IMG/VR virus record: IMGVR_UViG_3300047548_001191
Coordinates: 1-27,756 of that record
Source: a virus
Direction: 5' to 3' (one strand)
DNA: 27,756 bases
Shown here: positions 7,100 to 13,421 of the stretch, piece after piece
Numbering within the stretch: position 1 is the first letter of the stretch
Layout of the letters: each line of letters opens with the position of its first letter
The notes under the pieces: generated by a model
Seen by the model: the letters and a program-made list of their open reading frames with translations, nothing else
Database searches by the model: none
Told to the model about the DNA's origin: nothing
Position numbers and translations under genes: made by a program

Positions 7100-7360
7100 T
7101 CAAACTGACACTGCACTTGCCGATCCTGCCGAGGCTTGGGCGTCTGGATGATCCCAGCCTAACGACTCGATCAACTCGATCTTCTCCGCGATCTCTTGGC
7201 CCTCTGCTGCCTGCTCGCGCGAAGCAAAAGGAAGAAGAAAAGACTCTGGAGAAGAAAGAAAGGAATCGATCTCTGACTCTCGCGACTGCAAAGCCAGCAA
7301 AACCGGGCCGCGGTCGAGATCTGCCATCTGTACAATCTCTGAAGTTGTAGGCCATCGCAT
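7100..7360 (-). CDS. Hypothetical protein with repeat-encoded C-terminus
   Basis: 86 residues from ATG 7360, with AAAGGG about 7 nt upstream. An acidic, helical protein (EQAAEGQEIAEKIELIESL) of no recognised family. A second frame is open across the same stretch but is serine/arginine-rich noise. The C-terminus ASAGSASAVSV comes from a TCGGCA element almost identical to that ending the next gene. A GTTAATACC element lies 18 bp upstream of the start, suggesting its own promoter. Confidence 0.65.
   Translation of the reverse strand: MRWPTTSEIVQMADLDRGPVLLALQSRESEIDSFLSSPESFLLPFASREQAAEGQEIAEKIELIESLGWDHPDAQASAGSASAVSV
7116..7134. repeat. Dispersed TCGGCA element, copy 2
   Basis: CTTGCCGATCCTGCCGAGG on the plus strand. 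The similarity to copy 1 continues about 15 bp beyond the core, through CACTGCA on the plus strand. Confidence 0.55.
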
Positions 7361-7377
7361 GTTTTACCCTTTTTGTT

Positions 7378-7389
7378 CTGGTTAATACC
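7378..7389. promoter_or_regulatory. GTTAATACC operator-like element upstream of 7360
   Basis: CTGGTTAATACC, 18 bp before the ATG at 7360 on the minus strand. It is an asymmetric copy of the dispersed family with one clear half. Confidence 0.5.
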
Positions 7390-7416
7390 GGGGATTAAAT
7401 GAGGGGAGATGCCCCC

Positions 7417-7725
7417 TCACGCGCACTCGTCGCATTCCAATACAGCCGAGTCTTCCTGCACTGCTCCGCAGGTACGACAACGATATTCAGGCTCTGCTTC
7501 CGACAGTAAATCTTCTGAAATGTAGCTCCAAAGCCTTTCCAGCTTGTCGTCGTCAAGCACCTGGCCGGTCATCGGGCGTTCGATCCAGACATCACCAGAA
7601 GGCAGAATCTCTGCATGTTTGGCATTGAAGCAATCCCTCGCCGCCCAATCCATCCTGTTACGCTCGTCGGTATCGCCGGGCTGATGAATCTCAAGAATCT
7701 TGGCCTTTATTTCTTCGATCGTCAT
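7417..7725 (-). CDS. Small protein with C-terminal zinc ribbon
   Basis: 102 residues from ATG 7725, with AGGAGG 8 nt upstream; the ATG overlaps the preceding stop as ATGA. The C-terminal 20 residues form CRTCG followed by CDECA, two CxxC pairs of a zinc ribbon. The N-terminal part (MTIEEIKAKILEIHQ) is helical, and the middle has 'DCFNAKHAEILPSGDVWIERPM'. Zinc ribbons of this kind bind nucleic acid or proteins, but the target cannot be inferred. Confidence 0.75.
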   Translation of the reverse strand: MTIEEIKAKILEIHQPGDTDERNRMDWAARDCFNAKHAEILPSGDVWIERPMTGQVLDDDKLERLWSYISEDLLSEAEPEYRCRTCGAVQEDSAVLECDECA

Positions 7726-7994
7726 TTTTTGTGCCCTCCTAAAGAAGTCCAATCAAAATCATACGGAACTGGCACCATGCCTCGTTTCTCGCGAAGCTCA
7801 TCAACAATCACACGGATTGTCCAATTCTTTTTTTGCCAAGCCATTTCGACGAATGCCTGTTCATCTTTTGTTAGATTACCGCCAGCAAGAATGTCGATGG
7901 CTCTCTCTAGTTCGCTATCTGCCGCAACTGGAATGTCAATCGCTTTGCCAAAAGCGTCGTGGGCCACTGTTGGCATCTTTCGCATCGGGTTCAT
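7722..7994 (-). CDS. Hypothetical protein
   Basis: 90 residues from ATG 7994, with GCAGGAGAGAG upstream. The protein is compact, with 'ERAIDILAGGNLTKDEQAFVEMAW' helices, then 'WTIRVIVDELREKRGMVPVPYDF'. No family recognised. It is translationally coupled to the zinc-ribbon gene by an ATGA overlap. The 66-nt leader between it and the gene ending at 8061 holds a TCGGCA element. Confidence 0.7.
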   Translation of the reverse strand: MNPMRKMPTVAHDAFGKAIDIPVAADSELERAIDILAGGNLTKDEQAFVEMAWQKKNWTIRVIVDELREKRGMVPVPYDFDWTSLGGHKK

Positions 7995-8039
7995 TTCTCT
8001 CTCCTGCGTCTTGGGGTTTGCTGTTCAGTCAACGTCCCT

Positions 8040-8058
8040 CTTGCCGAACATGCCGAGG
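8040..8058. repeat. Dispersed TCGGCA element, copy 3 (non-coding)
   Basis: CTTGCCGAACATGCCGAGG on the plus strand, 2 nt past the stop codon at 8061 and before the 7994 start. This copy is not translated, which shows the element is conserved as DNA or RNA and not as peptide. Confidence 0.55.
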
Positions 8059-8060
8059 TG

Positions 8061-8414
8061 TTAATCCTCTTCCTTGTATCGCTTGATCCACGGGTGGATC
8101 TCTTTCTCTTTGAACTTCGCAAACCTGGGCAGAAACTTGTCGTAGTTCAAAGAAAAAGGTTTCAAATGGTAGCAGTAGGCATCGAGAAAGTTAAAAACAA
8201 AAGATTCGAGCGAACGAATCTCCTGCTTAAATGTTCCTTTGCCATCATTTCGTGGCAGAGTAATAACAAGCCTGGGCCTGTTGTTTGTTACCGTGACAGC
8301 AGCAGGAACCCCGAATCGCTTGCAGACATATTGCCAGCGTTCCAAGTCTTCCGGCTTGATCCCGTAATATCGCGGATCTTCGTCCGAAGGTATATTTTCG
8401 CGTTCCATGTTCAT
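8061..8414 (-). CDS. Hypothetical protein
   Basis: 117 residues from ATG 8414, which overlaps the stop of the RHH gene as ATGA; a second ATG at 8408 is also possible. The frame further upstream is a shadow of the RHH gene. The segment 'PRYYGIKPEDLERWQYVCKRFGVPAAVTVTNNRPRLVITLP' is an alpha/beta unit and the C-terminus is basic (FKEKEIHPWIKRYKEED). No family recognised. Probably co-translated with the RHH protein. Confidence 0.7.
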   Translation of the reverse strand: MNMERENIPSDEDPRYYGIKPEDLERWQYVCKRFGVPAAVTVTNNRPRLVITLPRNDGKGTFKQEIRSLESFVFNFLDAYCYHLKPFSLNYDKFLPRFAKFKEKEIHPWIKRYKEED

Positions 8415-8617
8415 TCCGTTTCCGGTGGCCAGCGACGCGGCGGCGTTCTCAGGCTGTGTTTTTTCGCATATTCGTTGCAACACAACTCTAAAAACTCGGA
8501 AATAGAAAGGCCCGAGTCCGCTGCCAAACAGCGGAGCCAGTGCCTGTATTCGTTACTCGTGCGAAACACAACCTGCATAGTGGCGTATTCTCGCACCTTT
8601 TTCTTAGGTGTCGGCAT
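8411..8617 (-). CDS. Ribbon-helix-helix (Arc/CopG-like) DNA-binding protein
   Basis: 68 residues from ATG 8617, with GGCAGGAG upstream. A basic N-terminus (TPKKKVREY) is followed by a short strand 'ATMQVVFRT' and two helices, 'EYRHWLRCLAADSG' and 'SISEFLELCCNEYAKK', the classic RHH layout in which dimers insert a beta ribbon into the major groove. It lies directly behind a symmetrical GTTAATAC-family operator at 8632-8658, which raises the possibility of autoregulation. The partner gene at 8061 has no toxin-like features, so a toxin-antitoxin role is not supported. Confidence 0.7.
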   Translation of the reverse strand: MPTPKKKVREYATMQVVFRTSNEYRHWLRCLAADSGLSISEFLELCCNEYAKKHSLRTPPRRWPPETE

Positions 8618-8631
8618 TGTTTACTCCTGCC

Positions 8632-8658
8632 ATCCTGTATCGCCCGTTAATACAGGAT
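8632..8658. promoter_or_regulatory. Operator-like inverted repeat upstream of the RHH gene
   Basis: ATCCTGTAT (8632-8640) and ATACAGGAT (8650-8658) are perfect 9-bp arms around a 9-nt centre that includes GTTAATAC. It lies 15 bp before the ATG at 8617. Confidence 0.55.
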
Positions 8659-8677
8659 AGCAGAAAAGAAAGAGGGA

Positions 8678-8995
8678 TCAATAGGGCGGTTCGTTGTCGT
8701 CAGCGTAGTTGACTCCGGTGGCCGGCGCGAAGATCTCGACCGTGAGCGCGAAGAGTGTCAGGTTGCAATAGCCTTTGTCGTTGATCCGACCGCCGATCGC
8801 ACCTTGCACGCAAACAGCATCGTTGGGCCGGATCTTCTGAAAGTCTTCCGACTTACCAAGCACTTCGATCGGCTCAGTGCGATTGGCCTTGCTGTTGTGG
8901 CTATCCAGAACCACCTTGTAATAGCTGCCCTGGCCCACTGGCGTGGCGGATTGACGAGCAATGCCGGAGATAGCGAACGTGTTAATTGCTGACAT
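8678..8995 (-). CDS. ssb: Single-stranded DNA-binding protein (SSB-like)
   Basis: 105 residues from ATG 8995, with AGGA 8 nt upstream. The pattern of an OB fold is visible: 'INTFAISGIARQSATPVGQGSYYKVVLDSH' strands, 'PIEVLGKSEDFQKIRPNDAVCVQGAIGG' and 'YCNLTLFALTVEIFAP'. The acidic tip DDNEPPY matches the DDxIPF-type tail that SSBs use to recruit partners. It binds exposed single strands during phage recombination and replication. Its start lies 14 nt inside the end of the YqaJ gene. Shorter than bacterial SSB, as is common in phages. Confidence 0.75.
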   Translation of the reverse strand: MSAINTFAISGIARQSATPVGQGSYYKVVLDSHNSKANRTEPIEVLGKSEDFQKIRPNDAVCVQGAIGGRINDKGYCNLTLFALTVEIFAPATGVNYADDNEPPY

Positions 8996-9932
8996 ATTCT
9001 GTGTCCTGTGAAATTGAGGTTAGGGAAAGGATTGCATCTTCCTTCGGAAGAAAGCGTCGAGAAATCGTTTGCTTCGTGTACTGCTTGGCCAGATCCGGGT
9101 AATCGGTCTTGAATCGGGCCGAGTCGAAAGAGTTCGAGACCGACTCTTTCCATGTCACAACTGTCTGGCCTGAATACAAGCCGACTTCGGCTGCATCGAG
9201 TCTGTTTTTGACCAGTTTCTCCAATACCGCGATCTCGTCGGCAGCAGGAGCATTCCGTCGCTTCAGTTCGGCCAGTTTTCGCAGGTATCCGAGCGTTTCA
9301 ATATCGAGATCAACGCTCTTTCCCGACTCTGCTCGGATCGCAGCCTTCAGCTCTTCGCTCTCGGCCGTCTTGGCGTCTTTCGGCACTTCCTCGTTGCCTT
9401 GGATGTATCGCTCCCAGAATCGCTTGCATTCGCGAACAGCATTGATGAACCAAGAAGACTGAAGCGAAGGCGTGATCTCGTAGATCGCGACCTTCAAGCC
9501 CTCGCCATGCAGGCACGCCAGATAGGCCCGGTCAATACCGGCCACCCAAGCCTGCCAGTTGACCTGGAGCAGGTAGTGTTCTGGCACAATATCCCAGCTT
9601 CGCTGGTGCGTTGTTTTGATCTCAAGGATCGCCCGATCGTCGCCTTGGCCGATAATATAATCTGGCGTGGCGCTGGCCCAGCCGTCGGCGTGCTGCAAGA
9701 AGGGCTCTTCCAGCAGGATATTCCCTCCAATCTGTTTTAGGGCCTCCATTGCAACACCGTACTGAAGGTAATTGCCGAGGCGGGTACTCTGCGTTTCTTC
9801 CTGGCTATCAAAACCTGCCTTTTCCAGCCAGAGTTCCCGCTGGCTACTCCAAGGCGAGATACCCATAACAATCGGTGCATCGGACGCGCCGATTGTTTTT
9901 CGCCGTCTTTCTCTTTGTTCGTCAGTCAGCAT
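8982..9932 (-). CDS. YqaJ-type viral recombinase exonuclease
   Basis: 316 residues from ATG 9932, with GAAGGAAG 3-4 nt upstream; the longer frame to 10061 is a shadow of the neighbour. The family signatures are present: N-terminal 'IGASDAPIVMGISPW...LWLEK' (14-37), 'ATPDYII' with D91, 'AILEIKTTH' giving the E104-x-K106 pair, and Q123 in 'LLQVNWQAW'. YqaJ (lambda-exonuclease fold) degrades one strand of duplex ends so the annealing protein can pair the exposed strand. The partner RecT is at 17903-18742, about 8 kb away, while SSB is adjacent. Confidence 0.9.
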   Translation of the reverse strand: MLTDEQRERRRKTIGASDAPIVMGISPWSSQRELWLEKAGFDSQEETQSTRLGNYLQYGVAMEALKQIGGNILLEEPFLQHADGWASATPDYIIGQGDDRAILEIKTTHQRSWDIVPEHYLLQVNWQAWVAGIDRAYLACLHGEGLKVAIYEITPSLQSSWFINAVRECKRFWERYIQGNEEVPKDAKTAESEELKAAIRAESGKSVDLDIETLGYLRKLAELKRRNAPAADEIAVLEKLVKNRLDAAEVGLYSGQTVVTWKESVSNSFDSARFKTDYPDLAKQYTKQTISRRFLPKEDAILSLTSISQDTEYVSN

Positions 9933-10227
9933 TTGCTTCCTTCTTTCGTTTCTGGTCAAAAAGATGGTTAAGGTTCCGCGTCCCTCTTGCCGATCGTGCC
10001 GAGGACTTCGGTTTCTCTTTGGGCACCTGTGCATACTGGTAATCAACATCAATCGAAACATCCTCCTTTGTGAGAAGATGTGATTTAATCATCTCGCCCT
10101 GAAGCCATAGATCATGCCTGGCTGTAGAAGTTCCATCTTCGAGGTATCGCTTTATTTTGTGGTAAGCGTCTCGAAGCAGTTCGATCTGCTTTATTTCTTC
10201 TTTGGAGCGAGTTGGCTTCTTATCCAT
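9922..10227 (-). CDS. Hypothetical basic protein of the recombination block
   Basis: 101 residues from ATG 10227, which overlaps the RuvC-like gene by 8 nt; the 3' end overlaps the YqaJ start by 11 nt. A lysine-rich helical N-terminus (MDKKPTRSKEEIKQIELLRDAYHKIKRYLEDG) precedes a middle 'WLQGEMIKSHLL', and the tail is basic and reads 'SSARSARGTRNLNHLFD'. That tail segment is encoded by a TCGGCA element. No known family. Overlaps on both sides put it in the same translation unit as the nuclease and the resolvase. Confidence 0.7.
   Translation of the reverse strand: MDKKPTRSKEEIKQIELLRDAYHKIKRYLEDGTSTARHDLWLQGEMIKSHLLTKEDVSIDVDYQYAQVPKEKPKSSARSARGTRNLNHLFDQKRKKEANAD
9986..10004. repeat. Dispersed TCGGCA element, copy 4
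   Basis: CTTGCCGATCGTGCCGAGG on the plus strand, inside the 3' part of the 9922-10227 gene. Like copy 3 it is followed by GAGGGACG on the minus strand. Confidence 0.55.
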
Positions 10228-10711
10228 TCTTGCTTTTCACTTTCACAGCGTTAGTGGTTTTGATTGCGTGATACATTGCGACCGCGAAAGCTGATCGCTT
10301 GTCCGTTGCCCCTCTCAGCGGGTAGAGCGGGGCTGTTTTGTAAGAAAAAGAGCCGAAGCAATCCTCCAAGCCGGCCCGCAAACTGCTATCGTTCAGCGTG
10401 CCCTCCGGGACGAAATGCCGCCCGTATTCTCGTCGAGAATAAAGAAAGACGTGGGCATTCTCGCGGGCTGCGATCGCCATGAACCAGCCGATTTGATAAC
10501 AGGTCTCAATCGAGCTGGCCCCGAACCCTTGCCCCTGATAAACCATGCCTTCAATCGCGACATCGGCGTTCAGGTCGTCTTGTAAAATAGCTTTCACGTC
10601 AGAGTTTGTCGCCTTTTCGGCAAAGACAATCTCCCAGTTCTTGTCAGCTTTGTAATCGATCAAACAAACCCCCGACAGATTTGGGCCTGGATCGATTCCT
10701 AAGACACGCAT
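10220..10711 (-). CDS. RuvC-like Holliday junction resolvase
   Basis: 163 residues from ATG 10711, with AGGAGGG 4 nt upstream. An RNase H-like fold with the RuvC acidic set: D7 in MRVLGIDPG, E54 in VAIEGM, and D137 in GATDKRSAFAVA. The length and the opening motif match RuvC (usually about 160-170 aa). RuvC cleaves four-way junctions symmetrically, which here would resolve recombination or replication intermediates before packaging. Gene order RuvC-like, small gene, YqaJ, SSB forms a compact recombination operon. The 5' leader holds a strong hairpin (10737-10761). Confidence 0.85.
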   Translation of the reverse strand: MRVLGIDPGPNLSGVCLIDYKADKNWEIVFAEKATNSDVKAILQDDLNADVAIEGMVYQGQGFGASSIETCYQIGWFMAIAARENAHVFLYSRREYGRHFVPEGTLNDSSLRAGLEDCFGSFSYKTAPLYPLRGATDKRSAFAVAMYHAIKTTNAVKVKSKNG

Positions 10712-10736
10712 ATTACCCTCCTGGTGCTAAATAAAT

Positions 10737-10761
10737 GCCGGGCAGCAACGAGCTACCCGGC
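10737..10761 (-). ncRNA. Strong hairpin in the leader of the RuvC-like gene
   Basis: GCCGGGCAGC (10737-10746) pairs with GCTACCCGGC (10752-10761) with one G-T wobble and a 5-nt loop. On the minus strand it is followed by ATTTATTTAG, then the AGGAGGG ribosome site. It may be an attenuator or processing hairpin. Confidence 0.45.
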
Positions 10762-10812
10762 GCCTGGATATATCTCTTTGTCGATTCAATGTGAACTGAA
10801 CAGACTCAGAGC

Positions 10813-10843
10813 CCGGAATGGCGTAGTTGTATAGCCAATCCGG
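10813..10843 (-). ncRNA. Hairpin 3' of the tRNA-like element
   Basis: CCGGAATGGC (10813-10822) pairs with GCCAATCCGG (10834-10843) with a single mismatch around an 11-nt loop. On the minus strand it starts 2 nt after the tRNA-like acceptor stem, so the two would be adjacent on one RNA. Confidence 0.45.
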
Positions 10844-10845
10844 AA

Positions 10846-10923
10846 GTCGCGGCCGGGAATCGAACCTGGCTTGCCTCTTAAACGACCTGATCAACAAAAC
10901 AGGCGGGCTTATCCAATCGCGAC
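10846..10923 (-). ncRNA. tRNA-like element (degenerate)
   Basis: On the minus strand the sequence ends in a near-canonical T arm (CCAGG-TTCGATT-CCCGG, one A-C mismatch), then CCGCGAC, which pairs with GTCGCGA at the 5' end (six of seven pairs). Total 78 nt, about tRNA size. The central part has a CCTG/CAGG stem with a 10-nt loop and a 16-nt variable segment, and I cannot draw a standard D arm or a 7-nt anticodon loop. It starts 5 nt after the stop at 10929. A decayed tRNA or a tRNA mimic fits better than a working tRNA. Confidence 0.45.
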
Positions 10924-10928
10924 GAGTT

Positions 10929-11336
10929 TCAAGGTTGTGCCTCAAGTTCTGCGATCTGCTTGCCACGTTCACTAACAGCCTTTGACAGATGGCGTGCAAT
11001 CCAGATCGGTGAAATCCTCATATCTTTTGCCGATTCTCTTGGATCACTCAAAACACGAATACCGTCAACATACTGCGAATCACATTTAAGCGGACTTGCA
11101 ATAAAATCGGCGACAAACTGCATTGAATCAGGCAGATTACTTACAGGATGAAATGTTACTTTCATTGTGTAAACTGGCAGAAAATGCTCTTTGTATTTGA
11201 CCCAGTTAAATTCAACACATTGAATTGGCGTTGGAAATTCAGCCATTAAATATTCGTTGACCCAGTGGCCAATATTCCCCAGTTTTGACCCCGGAAAATA
11301 TCTCATAAAACTATCGTCAAACATCTTAAACATCAT
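10929..11336 (-). CDS. Hypothetical protein
   Basis: 135 residues from ATG 11336 (ATGA overlap with the membrane micropeptide stop); a second ATG follows at once. Aromatic-rich N-terminal half (FMRYFPGSKLGNIGHWVNEYL, MAEFPTPIQCVEFNWVKY), a beta segment 'VYTMKVTFHPVSNLP' and a helical end 'IWIARHLSKAVSERGKQIAEL'. No family recognised. It is the last gene before the structured spacer 10712-10928. Confidence 0.7.
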   Translation of the reverse strand: MMFKMFDDSFMRYFPGSKLGNIGHWVNEYLMAEFPTPIQCVEFNWVKYKEHFLPVYTMKVTFHPVSNLPDSMQFVADFIASPLKCDSQYVDGIRVLSDPRESAKDMRISPIWIARHLSKAVSERGKQIAELEAQP

Positions 11337-11443
11337 CTCCCCCGTTTCATCGCTTGCAGATACATCACGACCAATACCACCATTACGACTGACAACGTAA
11401 AACAGGCCACAGCGGCGAGGATTGACAAAGCTGTTTCAGGCAT
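11333..11443 (-). CDS. Membrane micropeptide, 36 aa
   Basis: ATG 11443, with AAGGGA 9 nt upstream. A longer frame to 11536 is antisense to good coding sequence and is rejected. The peptide is one hydrophobic helix, 'ILAAVACFTLSVVMVVLVVMY', with a short acidic N-terminus (MPET) and a basic tail (QAMKRGR), the pattern of a single-pass inner-membrane protein with its tail inside. It overlaps the DUF3310 gene by 8 nt and the next gene by an ATGA. Role unknown; the position does not suggest a holin. Confidence 0.65.
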   Translation of the reverse strand: MPETALSILAAVACFTLSVVMVVLVVMYLQAMKRGR

Positions 11444-11762
11444 CTTTTTGAATCCCTTCCAGCCTCTGAATCTCCCGGTCAACATACCACCGTGCCTTCC
11501 GCAGATCCTCAATAGCATCGCCCTTTTCACCAGCACGCCAGATATATTTAATGGCGTTCCCCCGGCAGAAATTCATGTGTTCTGTGATTTGAATGCACTC
11601 TACGCCGGACGGGTGGTTCTTGTAGTGGTCAGGGTTGATAGGATCGTCTGGGCCGCTCATTGTTTCTGCCATTGTGACTTTGATACTTTTTTCATCCAGC
11701 CTTCGTAGCGACTCCCGCAACTCTGGCGAAATTTGAAATGGCTTACATTCAAGCTGTTTCAT
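11436..11762 (-). CDS. DUF3310 family protein
   Basis: 108 residues from ATG 11762, with GGAAGGGGC upstream and an ATGA overlap with the preceding gene. Residues about 42-101 carry the full DUF3310 pattern: 'INPDHYKNHPSGVECIQITEHM', then 'FCRGNAIKYIWRAGEKG', then 'AIEDLRKARWYVDREIQRL'. The family is common in phages, often near nucleotide metabolism genes, and has been proposed to act in nucleotide handling, but the reaction is not established. Here ThyX lies 3 kb upstream in the same direction. The 40-residue N-terminal extension is not part of the domain. Confidence 0.85.
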   Translation of the reverse strand: MKQLECKPFQISPELRESLRRLDEKSIKVTMAETMSGPDDPINPDHYKNHPSGVECIQITEHMNFCRGNAIKYIWRAGEKGDAIEDLRKARWYVDREIQRLEGIQKDA

Positions 11763-12052
11763 TCTGTCTGCCCCTTCCAGTGTTCGTACTCGCAGCCATC
11801 TACTAAAGGCTCTTTCTTGTCAGCAACCAATTCTTTGAATCTAGTTATTGGGTGCGATGCCAGTTTGCCTGTTTTAGTGTTGCGAATCACCCACACCGGC
11901 GGGCTGACAATCCCGGCCTCTATCAAGGCGTTGGCAATCTTATCGACCGGGATTGCCTGATAATCGTGGAGAAACCGCCCGAAATCGGCATCCATAATCT
12001 CGGCGAATAGTTCGGCCTGTTCTTTACTGATGGATTCAGGCTTGATCGTCAT
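11759..12052 (-). CDS. Hypothetical protein
   Basis: 97 residues from ATG 12052, with GGAGG 6 nt upstream; the start overlaps the previous gene by 17 nt. It reads MTIKPESISKEQAELFAEI, with a middle 'DKIANALIEAGIVSPPVWVI' and a C-terminal 'ELVADKKEPLVDGCEYEHWKG'. The PPVWVIRNTKTGK segment is beta-like. Nothing identifies a function. It is coupled to DUF3310 by ATGA. Confidence 0.7.
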   Translation of the reverse strand: MTIKPESISKEQAELFAEIMDADFGRFLHDYQAIPVDKIANALIEAGIVSPPVWVIRNTKTGKLASHPITRFKELVADKKEPLVDGCEYEHWKGQTE

Positions 12053-12371
12053 TGCTGGCCTCCAGTTGAACGTCGCAGACACAAAACTTCGGCTGCTGAT
12101 TGCACCCTGAGCAGATCAATTCATCAAGCCTATCTCTCAACCGCTCCACCTCCGCCACCAGTGCCAACATCACGGCAGGTGAAGCGGCGGCGATGTGGTT
12201 TGCCTCTTTTGGCCACCACACTTCTGCAAGATGCGGCCCTTCACCATCGTTCGCATCTGCGATAAAAATACCGTCGCTTGACTCATAGACTTCCCACTGC
12301 TTACCCCCTGCCGCCTCCGCCTTCTGTCGCAGATCTGCAAGCAGTTCGGGCGTGATTTTAATTTGGCTCAT
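12036..12371 (-). CDS. Ead/Ea22-like phage protein
   Basis: 111 residues from ATG 12371. The N-terminal 'ITPELLADLRQKAEAAGG', the middle 'DAND...HLAEVWWPKEANHIAAASPAVMLALVAEVERLRDRLDEL' pattern and the C-terminal cysteines (CSGCNQQPKFCVC) match Ead/Ea22-like proteins found beside early genes in many temperate phages, where the AAASPAVMLALVAEVERL block is the hallmark. Lambda Ea22 is implicated in lysogeny/lysis tuning; this link is only by family. The four cysteines could bind zinc. Confidence 0.75.
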   Translation of the reverse strand: MSQIKITPELLADLRQKAEAAGGKQWEVYESSDGIFIADANDGEGPHLAEVWWPKEANHIAAASPAVMLALVAEVERLRDRLDELICSGCNQQPKFCVCDVQLEASNDDQA

Positions 12372-12373
12372 AG

Positions 12374-12604
12374 TTATTGCTTCTTTCTAACAACTGTGGT
12401 GAAGGAATCACTATCCTCTTTTATTACTTCAAAACAGGCTAGATCGAGCGTTATGTCCATCTCTACGAGACACAAGCAATCCGAATCAGAAATTTCAAAA
12501 TCATCGCCTATCTTTGCCGCATAACAGATTACAGAGCCTAGCATCTCTCGTAATTCTTTTACATTTGTTGCGGTGTTTCCATTGTATTTGACCTCTACGC
12601 ACAT
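12374..12604 (-). CDS. Hypothetical acidic protein
   Basis: 76 residues from ATG 12604, with GAGGT 4-5 nt upstream. Acidic, with a beta-rich opening (MCVEVKYNGNTATNVKELREML) and 'DDFEISDSDCLCLVEMDITLDLACFEVI'. Four cysteines occur, but not in CxxC pairs. Unrecognised. It ends 2 nt before the 12371 start, in the same run. Confidence 0.7.
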   Translation of the reverse strand: MCVEVKYNGNTATNVKELREMLGSVICYAAKIGDDFEISDSDCLCLVEMDITLDLACFEVIKEDSDSFTTVVRKKQ

Positions 12605-12619
12605 ATTTACCTCTTCTCA

Positions 12620-13072
12620 TCATCTAAAGTCCGCCGTGTCATCAAAAAGTGTATCCAAGTATTTTGGCTCATTCCCCAATGCAATCCGAGACAGAATCCG
12701 AATTCTTTCTATGCAGAATTTGTCCACGAATTGTCTCACCCCTTCACTCAAAATACGATCAATGAGCAGGTCATGACCATTGTCTTGTGATACAGGCTTG
12801 GATTTTGGTATCTCAGACTCTGCCCATTCGATATATTCCTGCATTGTTTGGGCTGCCTGCCCTTCGCAAGCCTTACGCAGTGCAAGCTCATAGACGGCTG
12901 TTGCCCGTTTTTGCTCCATAGCAGCACACCAAGCCGTTTCTGCTACTTTTGCGGTGTGTGTTGCTATGTCGTCGCCTGTTTGGATGTTTATTCCACTTCC
13001 ATAATCACGCCACCACCTTGTAAACTCTTGCTTTTCAGGCCATTGATCAGGCCATTGGCTGTTTTGGCTCAT
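12620..13072 (-). CDS. Hypothetical protein
   Basis: 150 residues from ATG 13072, overlapping the stop of the membrane micropeptide (ATGA). The N-terminus is tryptophan-rich (MSQNSQWPDQWPEKQEFTRWW), followed by long helices 'THTAKVAETAWCAAMEQK' and 'LRKACEGQAAQTMQEYIEWAESEI'. The type resembles small phage proteins of unknown function that carry a 'TAWCAAMEQ' segment. The C-terminal part 'LIDRILSEGVRQFVDKF' is helical too. Confidence 0.7.
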   Translation of the reverse strand: MSQNSQWPDQWPEKQEFTRWWRDYGSGINIQTGDDIATHTAKVAETAWCAAMEQKRATAVYELALRKACEGQAAQTMQEYIEWAESEIPKSKPVSQDNGHDLLIDRILSEGVRQFVDKFCIERIRILSRIALGNEPKYLDTLFDDTADFR

Positions 13073-13185
13073 AATTCTTTCCGAAATACTTTGTACATAA
13101 GGGCCGCAAAAAAGATAAAGATTGGCAGCAGGATAGTGATTATCGTGGCCGATCTTATCAACTCGATTTTTATCTCATCGCTCAT
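13069..13185 (-). CDS. Membrane micropeptide, 38 aa
   Basis: Read directly from the DNA: ATG 13185 overlaps the stop of 13182-13421 as ATGA, and its own stop overlaps the ATG at 13072 as ATGA. The peptide starts MSDEIKIELIRSATI, runs through the hydrophobic 'ITILLPIFIFFAALMY' and ends KVFRKEL. One transmembrane helix, acidic before and basic after. The double start/stop coupling is strong evidence that it is translated. It is shorter than usual gene-finder limits. Function unknown. Confidence 0.7.
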   Translation of the reverse strand: MSDEIKIELIRSATIITILLPIFIFFAALMYKVFRKEL

Positions 13186-13421
13186 CTCTCCACCCCTAAC
13201 TTCTCCGCAGCCCATGCCTGAGCCTGTTCAAGTGTTATGCAAGTCTTGTTTGCAATGTTCCAGTCATCCGTGACAATTTCGTGTGATAATTTGATCGGTA
13301 TAACGTTGCCAATATAAGCATGATACGGGCAATCATGATCATCCACCCGCTGAATCTTGGCCCACTGGTCGCCATGCAACGCCAGCCAGACTTTGCCGTT
13401 AGTTGTCCATGTTAGTTGCAT
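13182..13421 (-). CDS. Hypothetical protein
   Basis: 79 residues from ATG 13421, with GGATCTGGAAAC upstream. It begins MQLTWTTNGKVWLALHGD and holds 'DCPYHAYIGNVIPIKLSHEIVTD' and a helix 'TLEQAQAWAAEKLG'. The WTTNGKVWLA start and the closing 'ITLEQAQAWAAEK' helix resemble small phage hypothetical proteins, function unknown. Overlaps the previous gene by 10 nt. Confidence 0.7.
   Translation of the reverse strand: MQLTWTTNGKVWLALHGDQWAKIQRVDDHDCPYHAYIGNVIPIKLSHEIVTDDWNIANKTCITLEQAQAWAAEKLGVER

Noticed and set aside
8061-8617. Toxin-antitoxin pair (RHH protein with following gene)
   Set aside because: The second protein shows no RelE, PIN, Fic or similar toxin motif, and is the second in a larger operon.
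10737-10761. Intrinsic terminator before the RuvC-like gene
   Set aside because: The tract after it (ATTTATTTAG) is not a U-run and the ribosome site follows at once, so I kept it only as a leader hairpin.
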